Shown here: positions 9,782 through 18,772 of the stretch, piece by piece
How positions within the stretch are numbered: the stretch's first letter is position 1
Layout of the letters: each line of letters opens with the position of its first letter
Assembly (NCBI GenBank): GCA_025769875.1
Contig: JAGFNK010000680.1
Location: 1 to 26,035 of the forward strand
DNA: 26,035 nucleotides
Reading direction: 5' to 3'
DNA from: Russula earlei
Taxonomy: Eukaryota > Basidiomycota > Agaricomycetes > Russulales > Russulaceae
The notes under the pieces: generated by a model
What the model saw: the letters and a program-made list of their open reading frames with translations, nothing else
Database searches by the model: none
Told to the model about the DNA's origin: nothing
Program-made: the position numbers and the translations under genes

Positions 9782-9796
9782 GGTTATGGGCCCTGC
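9782..9796 (+). other. Copia-2 primer-binding site, initiator-Met half-tRNA type
   Basis: GGTTATGGGCCCTGC directly follows the LTR end. Its first 12 bases are the same as I recall for the Drosophila copia PBS, which pairs with the anticodon arm of tRNA-iMet. This confirms both the element class and the LTR end. Confidence 0.88.
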
Positions 9797-9949
9797 AAGC
9801 CATGCGCCTTCATTGGCTGCAATGATGGCAAAGCATCCCTGTAACTTGCATGCTGCAGCAAGCTAGTCTACCCTCTAGGGAGACTATATTAGCCTGTTTG
9901 AATACAATACTCTTGCTGACGACCTCTAAGCCCCCTTCTAACAGCTATT

Positions 9950-10693
9950 ATGTTGTCTTCTCAACCATCTGCCCCTGTTGTCCCCATCCTTGATGGTGCA
10001 AACTATGGTATCTGGTCAAAGGCTATTTGAATCTACCTCATGTCCATTGGACTGTGGGGTTATTGCAATGGTACTTTTGATGTGCCAATCATCCCTCTCC
10101 TTCCCCAGGTGCCTCTTCCCAAAGAGATTGCTGCCCAGGCTGTCACTCAGGCAGCTCTGAAAGAATGGAACAAAGGGAATGATATGGCAGTTGGTCATAT
10201 GGTCCTTAGATCTAGCATTGTGATCCAGCAGGATCTCACAACCCTGGTTAATGCTGAGACAATCTGGAATTATCTTGAAACCCTTTATGGCACAGCGATG
10301 ACCACTAGTATCTATAAGGACTTCAAAGAAGCTATTTCCATTTGCATTAACCCGAGCCAGCATCCTGGCCCACAAATGGATTGGATCCACGCTGTGTTCA
10401 AGCATCTTACTGCATCCTCCCTTCACATTCCTGACACCATGCAGGCACTCATAATGCTTGCTGCCATTCCCCAGAAATGGGAAATGCTTGTCCACATTGT
10501 TACTCAGAACTTTGAACTAGCTGACTTTAATGCTAAGGATGTGTGAGAGAGGCTATTGTCTCTCAATACCAAACCAAGATCAATTGTGGCACAAGCAAAA
10601 AGAAGAGCATGCAGAAGCTTTCTGCTGTCAAGTGCAAGCATGGTGACCCTTCCTTCTCCCATCAGCAGCAGGGCTCTAAGCCCAAGTGTGATG
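9950..10693 (+). pseudogene. Copia-2 Gag (UBN2-type), truncated
   Basis: The ATG at 9950 opens MLSSQPSAPVVPILDGANYG followed by IWSKAI, the usual Copia Gag start (hydrophobic residues, D/NY.xW). A TGA at 10028-10030 interrupts it in WSKAI-stop-IYLMS, where relatives have Arg or a similar residue. The frame then runs to a TGA at 10544-10546 through the UBN2 core: AETIWNYLETLYG, MDWIHAVFKHLTASS, QALIMLAAIPQKWEMLV. The continuation (KLSAVKCKHGDPSFSHQQQG) is in another frame. Solo LTR beta-1 cuts it at 10693. Confidence 0.88.
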
Positions 10694-11281
10694 TGTCAAG
10701 ACATGTACTGCTGATCACTAAGGACTCAGGAGCAGGTGGGCAAGGGTCAGAACAGACAGTATGTGGCGTAAATGGCATTGAACAGGAGGACGAGCCAAAT
10801 GACTAGAAGGTACCAGATGGGGACTGGTATGTGTTGCAGGAGGCAGAGGCAAAGGTTGGAGTCCAGTGCAGTGAAGGGCTTTAGACAAGGCAGTCATTGG
10901 AGAGTACCTTGAAGATGAGGGGAGACTTTAGACTGAGCGGTCGCAGGGGAGTACCCAGGAAGATGAGAGTATCACAAATGGACAGTCTGATGACTTCCAT
11001 GCTTCATTGGGGCTTATATACAGTGTACAGGGTCGATTACAAAGAACTGGAACTATTCTAGACCCTTTGGTACCATCCAATAGGACTACAGAGGCATAAA
11101 CTTGCTTGTGTCAAGTTTCAGGCTTACTGAGCGCATTACTGATCATTGTGGAGCAATGACATCATTATGATGTCACTGTGGAGTGCTTAGTGAGCCTATG
11201 AGGTCACTGTGGAGTCGCTCAGTCAGCCATGATGTCATTGGAGCCTTGATGATGTCAGATGAGTTATGCAACAGTTTCTAA

Positions 11282-11492
11282 GGCCCCATTTACCAACCAA
11301 GAATTCTTGAATCTTGAACTTGAACTCGGATTTTGGTATTTTCTGGGGGTGACAGGAGTCACAGGCATGATGAACGATAACTTGATTAACTAATACGAGT
11401 TTCTTTAATTATAATTTCTTTAATTATAATTATGAGCTCTTTCCCACCAGATTTGCAAATTTGCTTGTTGTAATTGCATATTCGCGTGTGTG
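11282..11492 (+). repeat. Harbinger left terminal inverted repeat
   Basis: This 211-base repeat matches 15038-15247 reversed, with a handful of substitutions and one single-base indel. It contains two head-to-tail copies of TTTCTTTAATTATAA at 11400-11414 and 11415-11429, also present in the right repeat. These AT-rich repeats are candidate binding sites for the Myb-like protein. Confidence 0.95.
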
Positions 11493-11664
11493 AAGTTAGA
11501 TGTCCGCATACTCGGAGTTGACTCAGGAGTTGGTACTTGGCCTTGTTCGGGACTTTCCCTCCATTGTCTTTTTCCATGTATGCGTGGCATGCGTTTTTCT
11601 CTCGCCTTCTTTTTTTAATCCCCTCCTCCCTCCATACCTCCTTTGTTCAGTACCCCCATCATAG

Positions 11665-12847
11665 ATGGAGACCCGCTCAGCCTCTGATTCTTCTGTGGGA
11701 GAAAGTCAAGCAGATGGTAACGCCACATGGACAACTAAGGATGAAGCAGCCTTTTTAGATTTTCTTTTGGAGCATAGGGACGAAATGACCTCCAACTCTA
11801 TGTTCAAGGACCACATCTTCAACAATGCAGCCTCTCAGATCAACCCCCTTCATGAGAAGGGTGGCATCAAGACTGGGAGCACATGCAAAACAAAATGGAA
11901 CAGGGTGCTGTATCGTCCACTTCATCCCTTCCGTCAATGCTGATGCCGTCCAACAGTTGAAGACTGAATACAGTATCATCTCCTTCCTCAAGCTACAGTC
12001 TGGGTTTCCCTGGGATGATGAGAAAGGAGTGGATGTAGGGTTAGAAATGGAGGGGCAGTGGGCCAATTTAGTCAAGGTGTGTGTATAACTCCTGCTTCTT
12101 TAACAATGTCTGACCTTAGCAGAAAAAACCAAGTGCCAAGAAGTACCGCAACAAGGGCTGGTCACATTGCGAGGCTATGGAGTCTCTCATTGGATTGAAA
12201 TCCAAAGGCAAAAGTGCCTATCGGGGTACACAGAAAACACTTCGTGCAGATTCAGATCCTCCATCCCAGTCAACTTCTCGTCTGTCCCCCAACTCATTCG
12301 GATCTCAATTTGATGGTGGTGCGTTTCTCATCAACTTCACTATCAAATGCCTCTCCTCTCACCCTGCTTCTCAGTTCAGAAGCATAGATCCGATCACGTC
12401 TCCGTAAGTGAAACGTCAAGCAAAAAACAAAGGACCGACACTGCGGCATCCGCTGTCGTTGGTATGTCAGCGGTCATGAACAGGGTCATTGAGTCCTTTG
12501 ACTCGACTGTGCAAGCTCTCAACGAGCCCAAGCCCGAGCCCGCCCTTGAAGCCGCACCCTCACTTGATGAACAACTTGGGAATGCGTCTACAGGTGCTGT
12601 TGTACCTGTGCTTATGACGGTTCCTGAGCATGCGCGTTGGTTGCTGGCAGTCAAAACCCTTGCCACTGATATCAAGGATGGTCACTGGCTGCCAACGGGC
12701 GACATTGTCCCAGCACTCAGCCTCCTCTCCAATGGCAATATTGCAGATGTTGATAGTTACCTCACACTTGGATTAGATAAGGATCCAGAATTGCGTGATC
12801 TTGCGCGTCAATACATATGTAATATGTTAGCACAAACCAAATTGTAA
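11665..12847 (+). CDS. Harbinger Myb/SANT-like DNA-binding protein (4 exons)
   Basis: In PIF/Harbinger elements a Myb-like partner binds the transposon ends and helps bring the transposase into the nucleus. The exons I derive are 11665-11904, 11957-12076, 12123-12318 and 12375-12847, giving 342 residues. All introns are GT..AG, of 52, 46 and 56 bases, and splice in phase. The Myb/SANT-like domain covers residues about 20-140: ATWTTKDEAAFLDFLLEHRD, KTKWNR joined to LKTEYSIISFLK, SGFPWDDEKG, then KKYRNKGWSHCEAMESL. An Ala/Pro-rich linker follows with SSKKQRT, a possible basic nuclear signal, and the C-terminus (LARQYICNMLAQTKL) looks helical. No stop or frameshift is visible, so this gene appears intact. 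Confidence 0.85.
11905..11956 (+). other. Myb-like gene intron 1
   Basis: The donor is AACAGG|GTGCTG and the acceptor CCAACAG|TTGAAG. Removing it joins KWNR to LKTEYS in the conserved Myb-like helix; reading through would meet a stop. Confidence 0.8.
12077..12122 (+). other. Myb-like gene intron 2
   Basis: The donor is GTCAAG|GTGTGT and the acceptor CTTAGCAG|AAAAAA, with a CTGAC branch-like element close to the acceptor. Removal joins NLVK to KKPSAKKYRNKGW. Confidence 0.8.
12319..12374 (+). other. Myb-like gene intron 3
   Basis: The donor is GATGGTG|GTGCGT and the acceptor TTCTCAG|TTCAG. It is the option that keeps phase (G + TT makes Val) between QFDG and QKHRSDHVS. The exact donor could be three bases to the left. 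Confidence 0.65.
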
Positions 12848-13604
12848 TTGTAATTTCAAATGTCATGTTGTCATGTGTTATGTGTATGTAAAATACTTTG
12901 TCATTGATGGTATCATGCGGTCACAGGGTGGACTGAGTCCGTCTATGCTGACTCAGTCTGCTTGGCAGCAAAGAAAAACTTTCAAAGCGTTGTAGCGCGT
13001 CCGGTGACGTGCGAGTGAGATCGTAAGGCTGACCGGTCCAAGCAGAAAGAGTAGAGGAGGGGGGGAGAGGAGGAACAAGTGGTCACGCGCAGTCGTTCTG
13101 GTTCAGGCAGAGGTGGACAGATGAGGGGGAAAAGATTCTGATTCCACTGGCCTTCTCTTTTTTACTACAAGGTAGCTAGGTGTTTTATATACAAGAAGGG
13201 GAGTAGTAAGAGGGGGCATGTAATGAAAGGAAATGAGATGATGAAAGGAAGTAGAGTCTTGAAAGGCAATCGAGACCAGGCGAGGCGGTCTAGGCGATCG
13301 TGAAAGGCTCGACGCGGAAACGCGTCGCGTGTGCCGGAGCGTGGGGTGCGTGCGTGTATGGCGAAGGGTGGGCGATGCGGTCGTCCGGGTCTTGACGTCG
13401 GGTGTGAGGTGGTAGGCGTGCTCGTGAGGTCGGTGCGTGGTCGGTGGCAAGGGCTGCAATGCGGTTGGTGGCGGACAGCCTGGCACGCAATCGTGTCTTG
13501 TGAGCGTTTGGCATACGCGTGGTTGGTAGAAAGGGCTTGAAGTTGGGCACAAGAGAGGTCGCGGGTGCGTGCGTGTTTTGTCCATCCCATCATTCCCCCC
13601 CCCA
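12848..13604. other. Intergenic region between the two Harbinger genes
   Basis: It holds the Myb gene's 3' region and presumably the transposase promoter. The stretch 13010-13560 is GC- and CpG-rich on a purine/pyrimidine-biased strand and shows minus-strand open frames (13103-13612, 13165-13746) of low-complexity Thr, Pro, His and Arg, with no domain. A pyrimidine run (CCCCCCCCC) directly precedes the transposase ATG. I see no further gene. Confidence 0.6.
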
Positions 13605-13997
13605 ATGCCCAATCAACGACTGGTAAAGAAGCGACGCCAACGACTTGTGGTCCTCTTGCATATGTCGACTCTTGTCTTGCTTTGCTGTGAAGCATATATA
13701 CAACCCCTCCAAGCCATCTGTCCTCATCGTATTCCATATCACACAATCAGCATTAACTGGGGCTGCGTGGGTTCATGAACTACTCACTGGCCATCCAGAG
13801 CGCATTCGGAGCGAGCTTGGAGTACATAAACATGTCTTTGACACCCTCCGGCGGACCATTCGAAACCTTGGTGTTGCCTCATCACTACATGTCCTAATTG
13901 AAGAACAAATCGCCATCTTCCTCTATACTGCTGTTACAGGGCTGTCATCAACTCATGTCGGAGAGTGTTTCCAGCGGTCACCCCACACCATTTCAAA

Positions 13998-14044
13998 GTA
14001 CGTATCACTTGGGTTTCTTCACACTTGTTCTGACAGGCAGTTAG
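13998..14044 (+). other. Transposase intron 1
   Basis: The donor is TCAAA|GTACGT and the acceptor GCAGTTAG|GTATTT. It joins TISK to YFKKILGVLSSPPFY, the expected sequence of the family. Confidence 0.85.
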
Positions 14045-14500
14045 GTATTTTAAAAAAATTCTTGGAGTTCTCTCAAGCCCCCCCTTCTATACCACATTTG
14101 TGCAGCTCCCTGATGCCAATTCACCCCCTCACCCCTTTATCCGAAGTAACCCCAAGCTCTATCCATATCTCAAGGATGCCCTAGGCGCTGTCGATGGCAC
14201 ACATATCAAGTGTTCTGCCACTGCTGACGAGCGTGACATGGCAAGGAACCGCAAAGGAGTAATCACACAGAACTGCCTTGTGGCATGTTCTTTCGACCTC
14301 CGCTTCACCTATCTCCTGACTGGTTGGGAGGGTTCCACTGCTGATGCGACACTCTTCCTTGACGCACGACTTTCTGATTTTTTTATCCCAAGCGGAAAGT
14401 ATTATCTTGGCGATGGAGGCTTTGCCTCATCAGATGTACTTCTTACCCCTTATCGAGGCGTGCGGTACCATCTCACCAAATGGGGTCACGCAAACACAAG

Positions 14501-14546
14501 GTAATGTTTCTCATCTCCTGAGTTTTCTCACTGACATTTGTCCCAG
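14501..14546 (+). other. Transposase intron 2
   Basis: The donor is ACACAAG|GTAATG and the acceptor GTCCCAG|GCCACG. It joins WGHANTR to PRMREELFNLRHAQARNV, continuous in the family; reading through gives a stop after NTR. Confidence 0.88.
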
Positions 14547-15037
14547 GCCACGCATGCGTGAGGAGTTGTTCAATCTGCGTCATGCTCAAGCTCGCAATGT
14601 CGTAGAACGCATCTTTGGAATCCTCAAGCGACGGTTCCAATTACTCGATCGTCCCCTTAACTATAACATGTCAATTCAGGCGCGCATCCCAGCTGCACTT
14701 GCAGCACTGCACAATTTTATTCGTGAGTATGATCCTAGGGAGATTTCCGCCTTTGATGATGTGGCTGAGCTCCACATGGGCTCTCAAGATGAGGAGGAGG
14801 CTGGTGAACTTGCTGAAGGCCCAGTGACACAGCGTGAGAGGGAGTGAGCGAATCGCAGGCGAGACAGAATTGCTGGTGACATGTGGGAGCAATATGTGAG
14901 AATGAGAATTCGAAGGGCGCATGTTGACTAGCATAGAATTTCATGTATGTACAAACTATGCCCTCCATATCACCATCTGGCCGACACGATGTAGAAATAT
15001 TTTTTTTACAAATCATGTGTTACCTCATGCGAATATG

Positions 15038-15247
15038 CACACACGTGAATATGCAATTACAACAAGCGAATTTGCAAATCTGGTGGGAAAGAGCTCATAA
15101 TTATAATTAAAGAAATTATAATTAAAGAAACTTGTATTAGTTAATCAAGTTATCGTTCATCACGCCTGTGACTCCTGTCACCCCTGGAAAATACCGAAAT
15201 CCGAGTTCAAGTTCAAGATTCAGAATTCTTGGTTGGTAAATGGGGCC
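15038..15247 (-). repeat. Harbinger right terminal inverted repeat
   Basis: The 210-base reverse copy of 11282-11492 ends in GGTAAATGGGGCC at 15247 and is followed by the TAA duplication. A terminal repeat of about 210 bases is longer than the few tens of bases usual for this superfamily. Confidence 0.95.
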
Positions 15248-15490
15248 TAAGAGTTTGTGCCGCTGTTTTGGGTTCTTGGTGGCTGGGTGGCCATGTGGCT
15301 GCCATGCGATGATTACCCAATTAGGAAATGGGTGCCTGGTCATGTTATAGTGCCTTTGTGATAGCGATATCTTGCACCACAGGAGGGGTAGCCCAAGAAA
15401 CAGAAGGGAGTTGGCAATGCAAAGTGAGAGAGGTCTCTCTTGAGTGAAATAGGACAATATACAGCCAGGACCTGGCCTTGGTTCATAACA

Positions 15491-16121
15491 TGATGAAGAT
15501 AAGGATAAGCGCCAGTGCAGTAAGTGTCACCAACTGGGGGTGGTGTCGCTGACAAATCCATTCATGTGCGAGACATGTGCACTGAGTTGAGTGAGAACAG
15601 AGTTCTCATGAAGATCGGGGTTCTCAGAGATGCGACTACCCTTGTAGTCATATTCTGCAGAAGAGGGAAAATGTGAATGAGTCTTCATATTGAGAAGACT
15701 TATGATTGGAAAGAGTTTTCAGATGAAATGCTTGATGTCTTGCAAGCCTACAAGTCCTGAAGCTAGAACCAGTGATATTTTACAGAAGAACAAGCTTAAG
15801 GCTTGTTCTCATCAAGTTTATATAGGGAAGGATTACTATATCAAATAGCATCCATGAGGTAGAAATGAGGTGATTGTACTGGAACATGCTGTAAGCAGGT
15901 GGTACATGCGAGGCAAAGTGAGTCATGAAATGTATGGGAAACGTGAGGCACGTCCGGGTAGGCTTGTCTGGTTGCTGGTCCGGTCCAAAGTACTGGATCC
16001 TGTGACATTACCCCCTTGTTAATGTCTAAAAGGTGTAGGGAATAATGGTAGAGTGGCAGCAATGTGTGTGGAAATGTAGTTGGTTGTGAGGAACTCAACA
16101 CATCTTGTTGGTTTTGCACCA
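15491..16121 (-). other. Degraded retroelement sequence with small ORF
   Basis: The minus strand has a 53-codon frame starting at 15688 (MKTHSHFPSSAEYDYKG), with a TATATAAA box at 15824 down to 15817 upstream of it. A perfect 8-base stem, GAACAAGC/GCTTGTTC, lies at 15788-15808. On the plus strand, 15491 onward reads DEDKDKRQCSKCHQLG in frame with Copia-2 Gag when the LTR is removed, a possible half zinc knuckle. Both strands being open, I cannot decide which element this belongs to. From 15841 to 16121 the minus strand is the frayed continuation of the Gag-like gene. Confidence 0.35.
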
Positions 16122-18150
16122 TCAATGTGGTGTCCTGCAATGGTCAGCCATGTGTCCATGATGGTTGCAGAGAATGCAGATGGCCGTCTTAGGACATTTG
16201 AAGGTGTTGTGTCCTCTGTTGTGACACCAGGTGCATTTGTCAGAGACTTGGGGAGTGAACTGATACCAAGGATCCATGATAGCTTCCTTGGTGTCCTTAT
16301 GCTCTTGATCGGTAAGGCAGGGCATTGATTGGAAAAGGATTCTTGGTTCGAGCCTTGCCTTGGCATTCGCTCTGGCCAACTTAACCTCTGAATCTCTGAT
16401 CTCCCAAGCCATATGGTGGTATCACTCTCTAGCAGTGACAAGGTGATTTGCCATTTGTTGTGTTTTTCTGATGGTGAATCTATAGCAACACACTTTGTGT
16501 CATGAACCATTCCCCGGAGAGGGCCCTTGAAGGACCCTTCCTTATAGGAGGAAACCCAGCCTCTATGGTGTCACCCTGTTCACACAAGCAAAAGGGGTGA
16601 GTAGAGGTGTCCACAATATCATGCGCGCATTGTCACGCGAGCGATTCTCGGCACAATCGACATACAGCAAGCCCCACTTAAAGGCAACCCTTTTAGCAAC
16701 AAAAGACACTATTAGGGCCTTCCTAAGGACCCTTTGGAACGACCCTAGGAACTCTACAATAGGCACTAACCTAGTGTCAAAGGCCCTACAACGCGTTATT
16801 AGACCAACTCTAATAACTATAGAACGAACTATAAGGCAACACTAAGGACCTTAATAGAAGTATTAGGGTCGACTCTAAGGACCCTAATAGAACTATATAA
16901 GGGCCTTATAAGATAACACTATTCCCTAATCAAACTACAAGTCCTCAGATGACCGGCCCTAAACTAACTAACAGGAAATGAATCAGGTGCTTGCACGTGC
17001 ACTAAAGCAGTGAACACATGGACAATGGAAGCTCTTACTCAGCAAGAGAAGCTTCTTACTCAGCAGCTTACTGAGCATGACTGAGCATGCTCAGTAAGCG
17101 TCCTCCGACTTCTTACTCATCACTCTATTGTGCTTGATAACAAGGTTATGACTTGTTCCCTATTTAGCAGTTCTCTTGTGGTATATAAGTGCTCAATAAA
17201 GTAGCGGACAGTCCTCAGACTGTCCATTTGTTTATGGCACTCTCCAACCCTGGGATACTCCTTTAAGGACCATCCCCTTGTGACTACCCTGGCCTCTTCC
17301 CTGCATGATTGCTCGACTCTCACAGTAACAATACCTCTCTGGTATCTGTTACTACTCTGGACTCTACTTCTTGCCCATGCAGTCTTGGACGTCTATCGAC
17401 TCGTCTTCGAGCTTATCCCTTGCTCTTGAACTGGATAGTTCAACAGTGAGTCTTGACACTTTGGCTTCCAAGGACAGATCTTGTTCAAACCTGAGGGCTT
17501 CGTTTACTGCTGAGGTATGTCTGAGGCCTTCTCTGAACAGGAAGGCATCCTTCTGAGTGTTAAGAGGGTGTGGATAAGGGTCAGCCTTTGCCCAGATGGA
17601 CATGTGATGAGTGGGGCATCCTGGGCTGTAAGTGGCTAGGATGGAGGGGAATCCATGTGTGAGGTTGGGCAAGATGAAGCATGGGGGAAGTGTGTCATCT
17701 TCATTTCCTGGATCTGGGATCAGCAAGTCGAGTCTTAGGTCTCCCTCCTCCCAGCCTTTGCCGAGTTCTTCCAACTCTGTGAGTTGTCTGTTATTGTTAG
17801 TGGTGGTAGTGGTATCATAGGCTGGGGGGGGGTGTTCTTTCAAGGTTTGCTGAGGTGAAGTTTTCATTAAGGAGGACAATGTGGCCTGTCTGTGTGATGA
17901 TAGGGGTGGCTGTTCATGGGGGAATAGGAATGGGGTCAGGGGAAGGGGAATGAACATGGTAGGAGGGGCTGCAAGTTCTGATGGGGGAGTTGGTTCCAAG
18001 TGTGGGGGAACAATTGCTGAAGGCACAAAGTATGGTGGTAAGTGAGTCATCTTCCCATAGTTTGCATGCTTGTACAATCATGGCTGTGTGTTGTGTGGCC
18101 TGTTGGATAAGCAGTCAGGTGTTAATGGTTGCGGCCGTCAACGGGGAAGG
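16122..18150 (-). pseudogene. Gag-like protein with two CCHC zinc knuckles, split by solo LTR alpha-2
   Basis: The right part (18077 down to 17464) is open: a Pro-rich N-terminal region, then LELGKG-like acidic sequence, HHMSIWAKADPYPHPLNTQK, FREGLRHTSAVNEALRFEQD and LSLEAK. Removing the LTR and one CTTTG copy joins LSLEAK in frame to VCCYRFTIRKTQQMANHL, then one TGA (TARE-stop-YHHMAWEI) and KLARANAKARLEP. The C-terminus has tandem knuckles CTWCHNRGHNTFKC and CILCNHHGHMADHC, each C-X2-C-X4-H-X4-C, as in nucleocapsid regions. The N-terminal start is unclear: upstream of 18077 another frame reads LIQQATQHTAMIVQACKLW up to the beta LTR fragment at 18151. I take it as a retrotransposon Gag; no pol of this element is in the window. 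Confidence 0.72.
16498..17458 (+). repeat. Solo LTR, family alpha, copy 2 (TSD CTTTG)
   Basis: It starts TGTCATGAACC and ends GTCTTGACA; CTTTG at 16493-16497 is repeated at 17459-17463. It is 961 bp, full-length, with a TATATAAG box at 17182-17189 and AATAAA ten bases downstream. It lies inside the minus-strand Gag-like gene, in opposite orientation to it. Confidence 0.95.
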
Positions 18151-18271
18151 TGTTAGGAACCAAGGCCAAGTCCTGGCCATATATTATCCTATTTCACTCA
18201 AGAGAGACCTCTCTCACTTTGCATTGCCAACACACTTCTGTTTCTTGGGCTACCCCTTCTGCGGTGCAAGA
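18151..18271 (+). repeat. Partial beta LTR: first 121 bases of a second copy
   Basis: TGTTAGGAACCAAGG to GCGGTGCAAGA repeats the first 121 bases of the adjacent full beta LTR with several differences, then stops exactly where TGTTATGAACC of the next copy begins. The simplest reading is an older beta LTR interrupted after CAAGA by the younger Gypsy element. Confidence 0.85.
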
Positions 18272-18535
18272 TGTTATGAACCAAGGCCAGGTCCTGGCCA
18301 TAGATTGTCCTATTTCACTCAAGAGAGACCTCTCTCACTTTGCATTGCCAACTCCCTTCCATTTTCTGGGCTATCCCTCCTGCGGTACAAGATATCGCTA
18401 TTGCAAAGGCACTATAACACGACCAGGCACCCATTTCCTAATTGGGTAATCATCGCGTGGCAGCCACATGGCCACCCAGCCACCAAGGACCCAAAACAGC
18501 GGCACAAACTCTTAGAAACTGTTGCATAAATCATC

Positions 18536-18636
18536 TGATGTCATCAAGGTTCCAATGACATCATAGCTGACTGAGCGACTCCACAGTGACCTCATAGGCT
18601 CACTAAGCGCTCCACAGTGACATCATAATGATGTCA
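18536..18636 (+). promoter_or_regulatory. Cluster of CRE/ATF-like sites in the beta LTR
   Basis: There are five octamers of the form TGAYRTCA or close: TGATGTCA at 18536, TGACATCA at 18556, TGACCTCA at 18587, TGACATCA at 18618 and TGATGTCA at 18629. Two are preceded by the same CTCCACAG. The cluster lies 140-240 bases upstream of the TATA box. It is also present in beta copy 1 (about 11150-11265). CREB/ATF-type bZIP factors bind TGACGTCA-like sites; binding here is inference. Confidence 0.5.
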
Positions 18637-18772
18637 TTGCTCCACAATGATCAGTAATGTGCTCAGTAAGCCTGAAACTTGACACAAGCAGGTTTATGCC
18701 TCTGTAGTCCTATTGGATGGTACCAAAGAGTCTAGAATAGTCCCAGTTCTTTGTAAGCGACCCTGTACACTG

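Larger units (their letters stand above)
9391..10693 (+). mobile_element. Ty1/Copia element Copia-2, 5' fragment
   Basis: It shows the order LTR, half-tRNA PBS, leader, Gag on the plus strand. The element is cut at 10693 by the beta solo LTR (TSD TGATG). Sequence resuming at 15491 can be read in frame with Gag for about 20 codons but then loses coding sense. No protease, integrase or RT of this element is found in the window, so it is a truncated remnant. Confidence 0.75.
13605..14847 (+). pseudogene. Harbinger transposase (DDE_Tnp_4), one frameshift
   Basis: This nuclease cuts and rejoins the element at its ends. Exons are 13605-13997, 14045-14500 and 14547-14847, about 382 residues, with introns of 47 and 46 bases in phase. 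The N-terminal helical domain reads LLTGHPERIRSELGVHKHVF, EEQIAIFLYTAVTGLS and HVGECFQRSPHTISK. The catalytic residues are all present: Asp in GAVDGTHIKC (14193-14195), Asp in YLGDGGFAS (14412-14414) and Glu in NVVERIFGILKRRF (14605-14607). It ends EGPVTQRERE. One extra A at about 13745-13746 breaks PYHT from SALTGAAWVHELL, which are adjacent in relatives. A start at the downstream ATGs would lose part of the helical domain. Otherwise it looks well preserved. Confidence 0.9.
11282..15247 (+). mobile_element. PIF/Harbinger DNA transposon, near full-length
   Basis: The element is 3966 bp and bounded by inverted repeats starting GGCCCCATTTACC. The flanking duplication TAA is at 11279-11281 and 15248-15250; PIF/Harbinger elements use 3-base TWA/TNA targets. 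The insertion site is proved by beta LTR copy 2, whose same position (18512-18514, opposite strand) has a single TTA and no insert. Both genes of an autonomous Harbinger are present in the same orientation: a Myb/SANT-like DNA-binding protein and a DDE transposase. The only clear lesion is a one-base frameshift in the transposase near 13746. Confidence 0.96.
10694..15490 (-). repeat. Solo LTR, family beta, copy 1, split by Harbinger (TSD TGATG)
   Basis: In LTR sense (minus strand) it begins TGTTATGAACC at 15490 and ends TCTTGACA at 10694. Flanks are TGATG at 10689-10693 and 15491-15495, a perfect 5-base duplication. The LTR pieces are 10694-11281 and 15248-15490; without the transposon and the duplicated TAA it is 828 bp, matching beta-2 (829 bp). 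A TATATAAG box is at 11020 down to 11013 (minus). Confidence 0.95.

Noticed and set aside
13103..13746. Two long overlapping minus-strand ORFs (169 and 193 codons), the longer with a hydrophobic tail
   Set aside because: They are low-complexity Thr/Pro/His/Arg translations of GC-rich DNA, partly antisense to the transposase exon, with no motif.
15137..15561. Minus-strand ORFs of 106 and 73 codons
   Set aside because: They run through the Harbinger end and the beta LTR; the same translation appears at 18129-18529 in the other LTR copy.
17364..17463. Extension of the Gag-like ORF to 17364
   Set aside because: The last 33 codons are alpha-2 LTR sequence; the true frame resumes at 16497 after the LTR.
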